Shown here piece by piece: positions 22,126 to 34,517 of a stretch of DNA of 55,119 nt (its first letter is position 1; every line of letters begins with the position of its first letter). This DNA comes from Clavulina sp. PMI_390 (Eukaryota; Basidiomycota; Agaricomycetes; Cantharellales; Hydnaceae): NCBI GenBank assembly GCA_015039315.1, contig WIDE01000158.1:1-55119 (forward strand), in the 5' to 3' direction. The notes below the pieces were generated by a model, which did no database searches, was not told the origin of the DNA, and saw nothing but the letters and a program-made list of their open reading frames with translations. The position numbers and the translations under genes are program-made.

Positions 22126-24335
22126 ATGGATACGACACGAGCAGCCGAACCCTTGGGGACCCGGCCAGAGCACTACTACTTGCCCACACTTAACAACGGC
22201 TCGCAGTTTATCGGGAAGCTAGTAGACCCACAGCATGACAAGTTCTTCCGTGTAGGCTGTTCATCGTCTCCCACGTTCCCCGTTTTCGTTATTGACTTCC
22301 CTCCCGTCTTTCTCCTCGTCGTTCACACCCACTCGCGAATCATCCTGATCTCATGGATATTTTTGCACTGCGTCTTGACTGGGTATTGGTAGCGTGTACA
22401 CGGCAGTAATGTCTTCTGCTATCAGTTGGAGTACTTGGGCAGCGCGTCCGTTGAAGTACCGGCCCGCTTTCTGAGCTGGAGGTAAGGCTTCCGCTCTCTT
22501 ATCGAGTTGTTTCCCTATCCCAGTGGGGCCTTGATGGCTCACTGGGGCAGAGGTTGGCGCAGCATACGGAAACTCGAATCCCAAAACTGACTCGCCCCCC
22601 TCCCCCCAACAGCAGTAGCAATTGGATGACCCAGGCCCCCTCAGAATACGACGTCTCAGAGCTCTTCCGCTGCGCCCTCGCTCTCGAAGCCCGCCAGACC
22701 CAGGATGTTTTCGAGAATTTTTCTAATGTTGGTGGACTTCACCCGCACCACACCACCAAACGAGCTGCCGGCCGGATGGGCGTCCACAGTGTACTCGGGA
22801 GCATAAAGGATACTGAGGACTGCCATGACTTCGGCGACGAAGAGGGGGACGATCCCTACGTTCGAGCCAATACATGCTCGCCTGCTGGGGCCGACGTTGT
22901 TACCGAAACGATAGAGATGGTGTATGAGGGAGGGGCGAGTGTAGAGATGCAGCGAGAAGGGACCCTTTGGCAATATTGCGCGAAGGGTGTCGTTCTCCAA
23001 TCCCCGTTCGAGAATGACATGGTCAACTGGCTTGATGGCGTCGAGCCACAATGCTCGATCAGTGCGAGCCTGGATCCGAAACACCGTGATGGGAGGCATG
23101 CTCGTCGTGCCGGAACTTGTGTTGGCCCATTGCATACTGCTTCCCCCAGGCTCTTTCATCAAGAACGCTCGCAACGACGCTCAGTCTCTTCCCGCTCCAG
23201 CAGCGCTAACTCCCCTCTCACCCCCGTCATCGATATCTGCTTTTCTCATCGTACCAGGCAGCCACCCCATCCCCATGAGTTGCTCGCCGCTCCACTTCCA
23301 CATTTCCCCACTCCAGACTTCGCGAGCTTCCTAATAAGCCCCATTGATAGACGATGCGTCCATCAGCAACGTCCTCCGCTCTCTCCAGTTTCCTCGTATT
23401 CACACCCATGTTCGCACTCGCATGACCAGACGTTACCCCCGAATCAAGATTGCTCGATAGCACCAACCCTAGCTCCTTCGTCACAAGACCAAGACCAACA
23501 GCACAAGCATTCGCCGCACCATCCTCCTCCGTCACGTCCCACCTACGCGCACGCACACTCACACGACCAAAGCCATCTCCTCTTACACCAGCATCATCAC
23601 ACCTTTTCAAGCTACCAGCACCTCTCTCTTCTACTACCACCCCTCTTGCCCCCGACACCCCTTCCTATCGCTATCCCCGCCACATCCCAGCTCCACATAC
23701 AATGGCGACAAGATGATGATGGCATCGAGTGTGCGAGCGAACAAGAATTCCATCGCAGTTTTGGATGTCGCGAAGCGGACTCCCATCGCACGCGCAATGC
23801 GATTGAGCAGTACCAGAACTTCATGATGTCCGAAGATCGCTCGCCGATGAGGTTCAAGAAAGGCTTGCGGAGCGATTTTGTCGCTACTACTACAGAGAGG
23901 AGTAGGCCCGAGGTTGGATCGCAAAGGAGAACAGGCGGCGGCAACACCAAGGAGCTTGCAAAGATGGGTCACCGCGAGAAGGAAGAGAGCGTTAATGAAG
24001 ACATTCACATAGCGGGCGACAAAGGTGTGGGCGAGTTGACAGAAGGTGATCGAGGAGAGGTGCTGGGTCGACGCATCATGGGCCCTGATGATGCGAGCTC
24101 AAGCTGGAGCTACCCCGGTGCTCAGCAACTTTCACATGGTCCCCACGCTGGGACAACGGATAGTAGCCATATGTGGAAGAAGCATGGCAGCTCCATTGAA
24201 AAGGTGAAGTCGGGATGTCAGAACTTTCTAGGCGCGCTGCATGCTCCATCATCGGTGATGATGAGACGAAGCTCGCTGGATGAGTGGGAGGTCGATATGG
24301 TGAACACTATGTTGAGTGTTAGATCTAGGGCGTAG
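22126..24335 (+). CDS. G5: family protein, subfamily A (645 aa)
   Basis: Exons 22126-22251, 22393-22481 and 22613-24335. Both introns are 131-141 bp and intron 2 carries CTGAC about 25 nt before its acceptor. The start is MDTTRAAEPLG with HYYLPTLNNGSQFIGKLVD. LDDG has become LNNG, as it is LDNG in G9. Exon 2 gives CYQLEYLGSASVEVPARFL. Residues 77-103 read MTQAPSEYDVSELFRCALAL, followed by QDVFENFSNVGG. The middle shows NWLDGVEPQ, clusters of His (QHKHSPHHPPP) and HHTFSSYQHLSLLLPP near residue 400. Then come a DDDGIECASEQEF segment shared with G2, an acidic stretch, CQNFLGA and the tail LDEWEVDMVNTMLSVRSRA. It looks intact. Function unknown. It pairs with G2 and G9 by protein and by flanking DNA. 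Confidence 0.76.
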
Positions 24336-24589
24336 AAATGGGCGCGTCCTTTGGGGGGATTTTGGGTTTCGGGAACTGGAACGATATGTACCTTGGAGCA
24401 GCACTCACTTGTAGAATCAACAACTGGACGGTTTCGAGATTTTCCTGGTCTAAATGCTTTGGGTTTTGTGAGGGTCACTTTTACTACATCCCCTGCCTCA
24501 TTATATTCTAGTGCGTTAAGGCACGAAGTCGAGTTGCCCAGAGTCATGGCGGGGTATCTCGATTCAGGTGAATGGGTGAATTGGTGAAT
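24336..24589. other. 3' flank of G5
   Basis: TTTTGGGTTTCGGGAACTGG and the CACTCACTTGTAGAATCAAC stretch align with the DNA after G2 and after the half copy at 53.3 kb, so this is probably 3' UTR of subfamily A. A 221-codon antisense frame (24218-24883) crosses it but is not preserved after the other copies. Confidence 0.45.
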
Positions 24590-25740
24590 AACAAGAACAA
24601 GGTTCGAGAGACAAGAGTGAAACACAACGGCGGATCCCGATTGCATATATTCCTTCCTTCCCCAGCTGTCTCCAGCTGACAACATTTGACTTTCGATAAT
24701 ATTTTGCCCAGATACAAATGTGAACTTGCCGACTAGATCGTAGACGACACAGGACGTCAAGATTTCGGCCGAGTTTTCATGCTTGGTGTGAAGTGAATAG
24801 AGCTGCAGTATCCGAAACTGGTCGTACATCAAGAAAGCGGAGGCCTTGCGCACGTTCGTGGGCGCGCACCAACGATCCCCCATCCGAAAATGAGGTTTGT
24901 GACTGAACGTGGTGGGCGTATCTCTCTAGGAGGGATTCCGACCAGTTTCCTCGCGCCAAATCGAGTTGTATTTTTGTCGTCTAAGAAGACAATTTTGATG
25001 GTCTATCTGGGGCTTCCTCACCAACCCGCTCTCAGATGCTAAATAATAGAGATCTCCCCGCTCCAAGGGGCTGTTTCCCGCGCCATCAAGCAGCTTTGGG
25101 CCATGGCAGTTGACAGTACCGCATTTGGTGATATTAAGCCTTGAGCGTTTTGAGTTGATTTACGGAAGCAATCATGTCTCAGCTTCTGACTAAGAGATAT
25201 GAACACTGACGTGTACGGTCTCGTCACTCTATTGAGGAGCAACTTGAGAGGGTCTCGAACGATCGCAATTTGCCCCCTGAATCGCTATTCATTTCGAGCT
25301 CAGGGTGGGTGTCGCGTGGAAGACTCCGTGATGACACCGTAAGGGGAATCATCTGTCAAACTCACCCATCCACACCCCCGTGAATGACATGAAAATGCAT
25401 GCCGCGTGAACCCAATAACTTATTTGTTGACTCCCTGCTTCAGCCTGTTATCGGTAGCTAGGCACGGCCGAACGGCACCTGAGTTTTTCTCCATGCTGTA
25501 CAACCGCTATCCAAGTTATTATGAGCTTGGTTTGGGGAGCTTTCACTCTTATACACCTTATCTTCCACTTCACTATCACAAGGTTAACGGGTTATCTATT
25601 ATGGACCTTGCAATTACTTCAAAGTGAGAGGGCTTTCCGAGTGCCAACATGACCAAGGTGTTCTGGCATACGGCTGGTTGGCGAGCTCTCACAAGACACC
25701 CAGCTCGACGTCGACTTCAGCATAGACCAAGAGTTGTGGA
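24590..25740 (+). repeat. A-to-B junction module, copy 1 (between G5 and G6)
   Basis: Matches 53480-54790. Strong landmarks are AACAAGAACAAGGTTCGA, AGTACCGCATTTGGTGATAT, GGAAGCAATCATGTCTCAGC, GCTTCTGACTAAGAGA and GGTCTCGAACGAT. Its right part (from about 25400) is also the far-upstream flank of G6, with a GAGTTTTTCTCC box at about 25481. So one duplicated block spans the tail of an A gene and the head of a B gene. No conserved coding frame. Confidence 0.7.
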
Positions 25741-26133
25741 AAAAGGTACGATAGATTAGAATTTTCATGCTCTAGATCATGTGAAACCAGCGACGCCGAG
25801 GCGTCATCCCGTCGTGTGCGTGTGTTATGGTCTAGACGGGCCACCATTACATATTAATCTATCCCAATGCGCTGTATATAGGCGGAGATTATAAATAACA
25901 TGTATAATAGTCTCGGTGGAAGTAGTTGCTTTTGGAACTCAGTGTCCGACAATATTTTCTAGCCGCACGTCTAGGGGTCACTAACCCCCTAGCGTCAGCA
26001 TATAAAGGGTATCGCGGCAGTGGTTCAGGATACCAGCGTTACCAGAGCATAAATGGCCCTTTCTGATGGACAGAATCTCCGCGCAGTGCTATTCGTGGTC
26101 GCATTCTTGACCATCGATAGGATTGGTAACGGT
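25741..26133. other. Upstream DNA of G6
   Basis: No gene. A TATA-like CATATAAAGG lies near 26000, followed by a segment (GCGGCAGTGGTTCAGGATAC) resembling GGCGGTAGCTCAGGACGTC at about 10306 before G3. Confidence 0.4.
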
Positions 26134-26139
26134 CACGTG
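26134..26139 (+). promoter_or_regulatory. CACGTG box upstream of G6
   Basis: In AACGGTCACGTGGACGAGTG, 359 bp before the start, followed by GTCACCCGAGATGGCAGGAG and CTCCATGGCTCGTTTGC. This is one of the best preserved examples. Confidence 0.65.
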
Positions 26140-26492
26140 GACGAGTGTCACCCGAGATGGCAGGAGGATGATAGCCACTCCATGGCTCGTTTGCATTGCG
26201 GTCATTCTCACTTTTGCTCTTTCGTCTTCTATCACTCGCTCACATACGGACAACGCCACGTAATTTTTTGTGTAGCCGCCGCATTATCCTCCTCCCAACC
26301 TCAACCACCATCAAGCCCCCATCCTCCAAAACGCACGAATAAAGATTAGGTTGTACAAAAAGGGCGTTGGGGTCCCCTGTTATTCTCCGTCAGCCTCTGG
26401 CGTGGCCGACCTCAGCATCTTCGCCGTCCCCCGACCGCCTGACACTCCAACCACAACGGTGGACGGATCCTTGGGACGGTACTGTCAGCAAC

Positions 26493-28888
26493 ATGGACGC
26501 GACTGCAGGTACTGGACTCCCCCTCACACAACCAAATGAATACTATCAACTCACCCTCGACGACGGCACCCAGTTTGTCGGGAAGCTTGTAGATGCTGAA
26601 TATTGCAAGGTTTTCCACGTAGGTCATCGACTACCCGCCACATACCCCCGTCACTAATTTTGATCATCTACTCATCTCCCACTCCCGTCCCTTCGTGTGG
26701 AACCCCTGGCGCGTGAACTCTTGCGCTGGATCCTGGCCGGGGGCCGGTAGATTGTAAATGGGATCAACGTCCCCTGCTATCGGTTAACTTACTGGGGAAG
26801 TTTGCCCGTTGATGTTCCTGCATGCTTCCTTAGCCGGAGGTAAGATCCTTTTCCTCTAAAGCGCAACCAGAGCACCATCTGTAGCCCTTGTGGTAACGCC
26901 TCGGTGGCGCACTGGTGTTGGGGGGCTATTCAGCTTCGAGCTCGACATCCTCGGACGCCAACTAACCTCCTTCCGTTCCCTTCCGTTCCCTCTCGTTCCT
27001 CCCCTCCAACAGCGACAGTAATCAGATAACGTGGCCCCCCTCATCTTATCATCTCTCAAAGCTCCTGCTCCGCGCCGTCACTACCAATTCACACAGAATC
27101 CAGGACATTGTTGGCGAGGATGACGACACCACCGAGCATGACTATTTCCAACGTACCGCCGAACAAGGCACTCAACCTAGTGTCCGCTGCGGAAGATGTG
27201 AAGCAAGCTGCGATAGAATATGTGTCAGGAGTCATTACAGCAACGGTCCGGAACATGCGAGGGACGTTCGCGAGCAAGGGGTAACTCATTCCCATGCCCT
27301 GCTCAACCCTGCTGGGGCGGTAGAGAGTGGTCACCGTGGATGCGTGCCAGTAGAACCTCCGCTGGAAAGACAAATCCAGTGCTCTGACGCCGAGCAAGCC
27401 GAAGTCGACGCTTCCCGGCTTTTTGGTGGTCGTCATTATCGTCTCGCAGTTGCACACGATGATGAGATAGGTCACCGGATTGAACGCATCGACACAGATG
27501 CTAAGCTAGAGGGCTTTGCGATCAACTCTCGCCTAGATTCAAATCACCTCGAGGCCCATGGTAGTTGTCACAAGATCAAAATCAGCGCTCCACTTCACCC
27601 TTCCACGACGACGCTGGTTCATCATCGCCAACGACGGCTCTCCGCATCTCCTCCCAGAATTACAAGGTATCCCCACCCGCTGCCCGATATCTATCCTCCC
27701 CCTCAGCCGTACCACTGGCCCTTTATTTCTGTCTTCGGCCCCTCCCTGCCAAACATTCCTAACACTTCAACGAACTCCGCCGAGATGCAACGTATGCCGC
27801 AGGGACTATCTCCGCCACGGTCTTCCTTCTCGAATTTGCATTCGCAGATCCAGTGCCCGCCTCCAAATCACGATTGCTTGATGGAGACCAACCCCTCGCC
27901 ACCGCGCCCAGACCAAGCCCAAGACCAAGTTCAAGCCCGTTCTTTGTCATCCGCTCACATCCGCTTCCACCTAGCTCCCGCCCTCACTCCTGCCCAAGCA
28001 GGTGGCCAGTATCACCAACATGATCATGCCTTGGCCAGCTACCAATACTACAATCCCGCCTCTCTTTCGTTCGCCGACTTTCCCCTGTCTCCGTCGCCTC
28101 CACCCTTTCCTCTTTCCCAGCCCATGCCCATCGCGGTTTTGTCCAGAAGACGACAGCAGTATGACCTCGGCGTGTCACGCGACCAGGCGTGGCATACCCA
28201 AAGATCGTTGCGTGAGAATCTCCTCAGAAAACGTCATGCAATGACGGCCCAGCAGAACTTGATGTTCGAAGATCGCATTGTGGCTCAGACCAACGAAGGA
28301 AGTTGGGATACCATTCACCCTCATCGCACGATAAGGAGTGGAGCAGGGGCAGACGACAAGGACAACGAGTTCGTGAAGACAGATGGGCTGGGAGATGACG
28401 GCGAGAAAGCTGTAAAGAGCAAAGCAGGTGACCGCAATACGGACGACGAGAACGGTTTTGGGGGGTTGATGATGGTCGATGATCATAAGTCCAGGCCACA
28501 AGAGCTTGATGGTCAAAGAGAGGTATTGTAACCAGCGTTCACTGTGGATCAGAGCGAGCAGGCTGATGATCCCAGCTTGACAATAAGCGCTAACGGTAAC
28601 ACTCGACAGGCTCTCCTGGTTGGACCTTCGAGAACGAGCTGCACGGGCCGAACACGAGACTCACAGAGCATGAGTAGCACAGTTGACCCGTCGCCGCTAT
28701 GGTGTCAGAGCTACCTCGACTTCGATAAAACCATCCTAGTGGGCAAGGGGTCGGCTCGTTCCAAAACGATCGCAGCTCAGATCCACCCGACGGAAGGAAG
28801 TAGTTCTGCAACGAACAAGGCACAGACTCTATATGAGTGGGAGTTGGAGATTATGAGCAGTCTTCTGAACGTTGGATCACAAAATTAG
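26493..28888 (+). pseudogene. G6: family protein, subfamily B, with premature stop (577 aa; 696 aa if read through)
   Basis: Exons 26493-26618, 26751-26839 and 27013-28888. Start MDATAGTGLP with EYYQLTLDDGTQFVGKLVD. Exon 2 gives CYRLTYWGSLPVDVPACFL. Exon 3 opens ITWPPSSYHLSKLLLRAVT, with Ile where most copies have Met, which shows that this Met is not the real start. The frame is open through ALASYQYYNPAS (near residue 410) to VL at 28528. TAA follows at 28529-28531, where G3 has CAA. The same frame then continues without another stop through SLTISANGNTRQALLVG and CQSYLDFD to YEWELEIMSSLLNVGSQN. A single C-to-T change therefore separates it from a full-length copy, which points to recent inactivation or to a truncated but expressed product. 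Intron 2 holds a CCTTCCGTTCC tandem pyrimidine tract at about 26970-26990. Confidence 0.7.
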
Positions 28889-29400
28889 GCGCATATCGCT
28901 TCCTTCTTCTTTCTTTTTTGTTGTTTCTTGGAACGGCACCTGCTCGCCTGCATGGCCCACTCTTCTGCTGTTCACAATCGAGGGTTTATCTTGTTTTGCC
29001 CTTGAGCACCCATCGCGCATGTAACACGAGCTAGGCCACGCTGCTATCTTCTCTCTCTCGTCTCAGCCTACCCGTGTGGATCATCATCGGAGCAAATGCG
29101 AATGTGACGTGCTATGAATCTTCGTTAACGAATCTCAGCTTGGACGTGCATACTCGAGGATGTTGATTTATCTGAGAAGCTTACTTTTCTCACTTCGCAA
29201 ATGACAACGACCAAGGTATGACAAGACTAGGTGGCAGCTCGGTATATTTGTGATGGAACAAATCTTGGTTTCTCGGTGCGTCGGTGTTCGAAATGGAATC
29301 AGCCATGGCACTACTTACACATAGCTATGTTAGGGGGAAGAGGGAAAGGGAAAGGGGTAAGAGACACAGAAGATTTGGTTGTTCCACAGCAACAAGGCCG
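28889..29400 (+). repeat. Subfamily B 3' flank, copy 3
   Basis: Aligns with the DNA after G3 and G4 (CTTCTGCTGTTCACAATC, GCGCATGTAACACGAG, GCAAATGCGAATGTGACGTG, ACTACTTACACATAGCTATG). It is the flank on the G6 side of the convergent G6/G7 pair. Confidence 0.6.
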
Positions 29401-30098
29401 CGCTTGTCTTCACAGAGTCTTCAACATCAAGCTGAGTTTACATACCTTATATTTCCAGTATGATCTGGCGGAGCCGCCTCTTCTGCGTGCTCATTTATCG
29501 CTTCCATCGAGTTTGACGCTAAGAAGCGTACGGCCAGACGTACAAGTGACGGGATAGTGGGGTGAAGGACACCGTCGATTCGGCAATATCCGGTTATATT
29601 CAGTTTTTTCCTCTTCCGTCTACTTGGTAGGCTCACCGTATTGATTGCATTAGGGAGAATTTGCAATGATCTGATATCTCAAGATTACGTTTTGGGCTGT
29701 TTCCCTCCTATTGAGCTCTGTTGACGACGTCTCACCATACCAAATATCTGCACTCTCCACTAACTAAAGAAAGACCTCCTATACCACGAGCAACACTCCT
29801 CAATTGAGTCTGGGAGCACTAAGAGAAAACCGCCCGCGTGGTGCGTCGAAAGCCAGCTTCCGCGAACTCACGGCGATCCGCGCACCAATATACAAGTTGA
29901 TGATAGATACGAAAGCTCTCGCATTCACGTCGACACCAGTATGAAGAAAACAAGATGTATACAAACAAGCAAAAGATAAAGCACCGAAGGGTAGACTAGC
30001 TTATTAAAAAGTGAGTGCCGATATTTCGTCCCAGTGCCTCATCGAAACCCGGAAAAAATCCAAAACCCGAAATCCAAAAAAAGACACCTCGACTTGCC
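29401..30098. other. Spacer between convergent G6 and G7
   Basis: No gene. The left half is the outer B 3' flank. The right half, from about 29830, is the 3' flank of G7 and resembles the DNA after G8 (34260-34440: AAGGGTAGAATAGCCGATTA against AAGGGTAGACTAGCTTATTA here). Confidence 0.45.
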
Positions 30099-32377
30099 CT
30101 ATGCCCGAGATCCAACACTTAGCAGACTGTTCACTACCTCGAGCTCCCAGTCATCGAGAGTGGACTTCGCCTTCGTCAGCGACGACGAAGTTGACCTAGG
30201 GACGGAGGCGGGACTTGTGGCCAGTCTCGAGTGGGCGGATCCATGCCTCGTTCCGATGGTGATGTTCTGAACACCCAGGTAGCTCTGGCATCGCTTCTCC
30301 AATAGGTCGATCGTACCGCTGCTGCCTATGCCACTGCTAGCGCCGGGTGTCTTGGACGAGCGACCAAGGAAAGCGTGCTGTGTGCTAGGGATGGTACGAG
30401 GACTCAGTCCTGGAACAACAGACACACCTCGCCCCACGACCACTGCCGACTCCAGCATTTCCCTTCTATCGTGATGCTCCTCTTCAACCTCATGCCCTTC
30501 CTTGCCGCTGCCGTCTATCACTGCTCGCATTTCATCCTCTAGCGTGCTCACTATCCTCGTGTCGATAGCAGTACCAGCAGCAGAACCAGACCACACATCC
30601 TCGTCTATTGCAAACGAGCAATCTTTAGCGACCAGAGAACTTTGACGATACTGCTTATGCATACAGTGGACATCCTCATGTCGAGGTGAAGCCCCGCGAG
30701 AAGGCTCCGATTCGCCCATCTGTTCGTGCATATCGTCGGCTTGTCGCTTTCTTGGGAAGTACGACGGAGCGGGAGGAGGAAGGGTCTGAGTTGACAACAG
30801 ATGGAAGAGTGGGGGAGACGGGAGGTGCTGATAATGGGAGCTGGCGAAGTTGTGATGGTGGAGGTGATGCTGGTCTGGTGCTTGTGATGAGGGACCGAAG
30901 GGCACAGGGGAGGAGCGGTTCTGGTTCCGTCCCTGATCTTGGTCTTGACATTCTTGATCGTCATGCTGAGGCGCCGAGAGAGAGGAATTTGATGACATCA
31001 ACCCACCGCGGTCTAGGGGCAACTGCCGGTGGTGCAAATGTGAATGTGAGGACGAGGATGGAGACCGCTGCCGAGGCATATCCGGGATCTCGTCGGGGGT
31101 TGCGGGACCTGACTCGGTACTTGGGGTAGGGTAGGGATTACGGGAAGGACTGGCACGCGAGCCATGGGGACGGGGTGGTGGAGGTGGAAGTGGATATGGA
31201 AGGGAGATGTCGGCGACGGCGGGGGGCGAGTCGCTCGTGGAGGGTAGAGGGTCTGAGGGCTGTTGACGACGACGGAAGAGTGTAGGCGAAGAGCCAGGCG
31301 AGGCACCAACTCTGTTCTCAGCGTGATGAGGAGGACGACACACATTGAGATTTGAACAAAGGTCTACCACGCTCATGGTGCTCTCCAGTTCGACACCGTC
31401 TTCAACGCCATCAATCCAGTCATTTATACCACCACCATATCCGTGGACGAGACGAGAGTACCCAACAACGTGAGGCTGGGATACATTGGCTTTGGCCCCT
31501 TCAGCCCCAGAATGCTGTCGAACCTCTGCTAATGCGCCCCTTTCCTGCACAGTCTCCATCGTCTCTGTCGCTGGTTCGGCCTGGCGGCGGGAATGGGGCT
31601 TTGCCCGCGTACGATTCTCATCAACCTCATCCCCGTCCTCGCCATCGCCGTAAGGTTGGATAATGGCTTCGTCGTCCTTGAACACGTCGGATCTGCTCCC
31701 GGAGACGTCGGCTTGTTGTTTAGCGCGCTGGTGGGAACCATCATGGCGGTGCTCGTCGCCGAGGTCGTCAGCATGGCCTTGAGCCCGATGAGTATCGAGC
31801 TCAATTGCGCGGAGGAAGAGCTGTGCGAGATCGGATGGCGATGGGGCCCAAGTCATGGACTGTCTGTCACTGTGTTGGCAAGGCAGAGAGTTGGGGAGGC
31901 GAGTCAGTCATTTTTGTTGGAAAGCCACGTTCTTCTCCTGGAAATGCGGTGCGCGACTAAACATTCCGTAAAAAAAGATTGAGCCTTACCTCCAGCTAAG
32001 GAAACGAGCAGGGACGTTGATGGGCGTGCTCCCGCAAAACGTCAATCGATAACAGAGGATGTTCTGCCCTGCCACATTCTGTCAATTCGCAATCCACGCG
32101 CATTATGGAGGTTTCAGAGTGGGAGGAGTAGGATGTATTCGATGGTGGGCAATTGTGATGGAACGATGCGTGAAAAGGAGTGGCCGACGAGACATCAGCG
32201 ACGTGTGGGGAAACCGTGGCCGGGAGCGGAACCAAAATTACCTACTTGGAAGGCCTTGCCATGTTGGGGGTCAGCGAGTCTTCCGACCAGCTGTGATCCA
32301 TCGTCGAGGGTGAGGGAGTAGTAGTAATGATGCTTGGGCTGCGTTACTGGGACCTCAACGGCTGCGGTCGTATCCAT
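30099..32377 (-). CDS. G7: family protein, subfamily B, inverted (663 aa)
   Basis: Minus-strand exons 32377-32246, 32078-31990 and 31869-30099. The product begins MDTTAAVEVPVTQPKHHYYY, then SLTLDDGSQLVGRLADPQHG. Exon 2 gives CYRLTFCGSTPINVPARFL, with Cys where the others have Trp. MTWAPSPSDLAQLFLRAIEL starts at residue 79. A mixed-charge region follows (about residues 105-190). GGGINDWIDGVEDGVELES (about 219-237) is the clearest copy of this motif in the window. LFRRRQQPSDPLPS comes next, then a Pro-rich run (YPLPPPPPRPHG) and HHNFASSHYQHLPSPP near 410. The end carries CQSYLGVQNITIGTRHGSA and LDDWELEVVNSLLSVGSRA. Complete, with no stop or frame break. It is convergent with G6. Confidence 0.77.
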
Positions 32378-32738
32378 GTAGCCGAAAGTCGTATCTCAGG
32401 GTGGAGCGCGAGGTCAACTATTCTTCTGTAGCGAGGGGGTCGTCCAGAGTTATGTTAGATGTGGGGGGGCAGTTGAGTAGGACGGAAAATGGGAGGAGAT
32501 CGTAGCGGCCGAGTGACGGGCCGTGCACTTTTTATTGTGCTGTTGGGAGGATTCGGAGCTGCTGGTGGTGTGTATATGGAGGAGGAATGGACAAGGGGTG
32601 CCATATGATATATAAGCGGAGACGACCCCATGTGCGCGTGGACAAAATTAGAGAAGAGGGACAATGTTTGTAATGCAAGGGGGGAGAGGAGGCTCAAGGA
32701 CCGACTCTCGCATCTTTCCATGTTTGGGGTGGTGACAC

Positions 32739-32744
32739 TCGTGA
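32739..32744 (-). promoter_or_regulatory. Degenerate CACGTG box upstream of G7
   Basis: On the gene strand the sequence is AACGGTCACGAGTGTCACC. The family context is present but CACGTG reads CACGAG, apparently after loss of the few bases between the box and GTGTCACC. CCAAACATGGAAAG follows, 367 bp upstream of the start. Binding would be expected to be weakened. Confidence 0.55.
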
Positions 32745-33559
32745 CCGTTACAAAAGCAGGGTTCATCGTGCCCAGCTCCGAAGATGCAAATTTAGTATCT
32801 ATTGGGAGATCATTTAGATCAGTTTATTCGACATACACCAAGCGCGATGGCGCACAAGCTATCCTGGTGAGCCTATCTCCAATCTAGAGTTCAAACTGGT
32901 CATGGCTTAACGCTCACAGCAAACTGCTAGTCAGAATATCAACTCGATCACTGCGTTGAGGGGATATCAAAGGCGTTAGAATCAAAGCCTCAGAGCTAGT
33001 CATACGCTGTGGAAATATTTCTTTCACCACAATCCCGGTTCTCCAAACTCTCCGCTGGAGCCGAAGTCTCGAGTTCATGTCTCCACGCACCGGGCCTCTT
33101 CCCCCTCTATCCACCTTCGGTACACATCCAACCCGGCGTCTTAAGACGGCCAGGAACAACTCTATGCGAGGTGCCCGGTGAGGAACCGAAGCCCCAAGAG
33201 CTAAACAAGCGAAAGAGGTACTGTGGCTCATTGTGGCTCTGCATTCGAGCTCCAAGATCGAGTCGATCCGGAAGGATTCGGCCGAGCTTTTCCAACACCG
33301 TGCTAAAATCGATCTATTTGCTGAGTAACTGTGGCGTAGTCTCTATCTCTGATGATATTCTGTAGGCGCTCCTCCATGACACGACGAATCGTCATCCATA
33401 CCTCAATGCTAATGCTGATACTAACATTCGGCACGTTTTCCTCCCTCACTAATCACAGACGCCCCGCAATATCCAGTCATTGGGGAAGCTTGGCACCCCC
33501 AATAATCAGGTGAAATCAATACGTCAAAAGTATCTGGATGGGCCGCAGTCTTGTCCGTC
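32745..33559. other. Far-upstream DNA of G7
   Basis: No gene. Holds the inverted GC box TCCGCTGGAGCCGAAGT at 33051-33067 (gene-strand ACTTCGGCTCCAGCGGA, 690 bp before the start). Around it, about 33040-33250 aligns with 37640-37850 upstream of G8 (CCAGGAACAA, then GGCTCATTGTGGC against GCTCACTGTGGC). Confidence 0.5.
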
Positions 33560-33630
33560 AACACAACGCTCACTATTTGAGTGGGAGCTTGGTAGTATAA
33601 ACTCTCTGCTAAGTGTTGGTACTGGACGTA
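33560..33630 (+). pseudogene. C-terminal tail relic, tail to tail with G8
   Basis: The frame reads TQRSLFEWELGSINSLLSVG, which is the family tail LDEWELxxMSxLLSVG with LD changed to LF. The DNA after it (GGGGTTTGGGTACTGGAAAG, then GGAGCAGCGCTGGCTTGTG) matches the 3' flank of G5. Upstream family sequence is not detectable. It points toward the 3' end of G8, about 0.9 kb away, on the opposite strand. Confidence 0.65.
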
Positions 33631-34517
33631 CAGTACCGGCACTTGACCATTTACCCCTTTTCATACTCTTAATTTGGGGTTTGGGTACTGGAAAGACATT
33701 TAAGCTAGGAGCAGCGCTGGCTTGTGCTGTGAACAGAGTTCGATCAAGACCTACCAGTCATTGTATGTTGTTCGCCCGCTGTCAAAACATAATTTACAGA
33801 GGTTGACCCAAAGAAAGCTCTATTGAGCATCATAGGATTGTGTCAGGGTGTGAGTGTGTCCTTTCTTCGCAAGTATGAGTCAATGAGGTATTGAATGATT
33901 CGGAAATTGCCGCCAAGTCTCTCCGCATGTGCATCAACATTACCACTCCAAGCCCATCGAGACAAAATTCCGTCTGTTCAAGAACTGGCTCTGCACTAAG
34001 ATTACACCTCGAAGCACGCACCTTTGCTACACTAAACAAATCGTTCCGACGAAATAGCATGCAGAGGAATTAGATGACGCGATGACTTCAGCTCAACAAG
34101 CAAGGGTACCGATTGATTTTGTTCTCCACTAAGTGAGGAAATATATGCTATTGCTCTCATCATGGATATCGCGAATCACCCGAGTTCGAGCACATCAAGA
34201 GAAAATGAGACGGCTTGCGACATTTCGGAAGTTGTCTTCCCCAAACCCACGACGAACCCCAAACACTTGCTCCAGCATACACTTTTGCTATGCGCCAGAA
34301 GAAGCTCTCGTATTAACACCGACACCAGGACGAAGGGCGCAGAGCTGGCAGAAACAAGATGCATCCGAGCAAGCGACAAGCGCCAAAGGGTAGAATAGCC
34401 GATTAATCAAGTGAGTACCTACATGTATATGTCCTCCCATGCCCATATCCCAAAATCCCAAAATCCGAAACCCAAAATCGAAAAAACCGTTAAAAAGGAC
34501 ACACTCGTACCCTGCTC
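33631..34517. other. Spacer between tail relic and G8
   Basis: Only short frames. The left part is the relic's 3' flank. The right part (34260-34517) is the G8 3' flank, similar to the DNA after G7 and G9 (AAGTGAGTACCTACATGTAT against AAGTGAGTGCGTTCCTAATG at about 39484). Confidence 0.4.

Noticed and set aside
24218..24883. 221-codon open frame on the minus strand, overlapping the end of G5
   Set aside because: It runs through the G5 coding end and 3' flank, has no family or known-domain features, and is not kept open after the homologous half copy at 53.3 kb.
30605..31129. Long frames on both strands opposite or within G7 exon 3 (119-147 codons)
   Set aside because: They are shadows caused by the biased Ser/Pro/His codons of exon 3. 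Similar shadows occur in every copy but with unrelated products.
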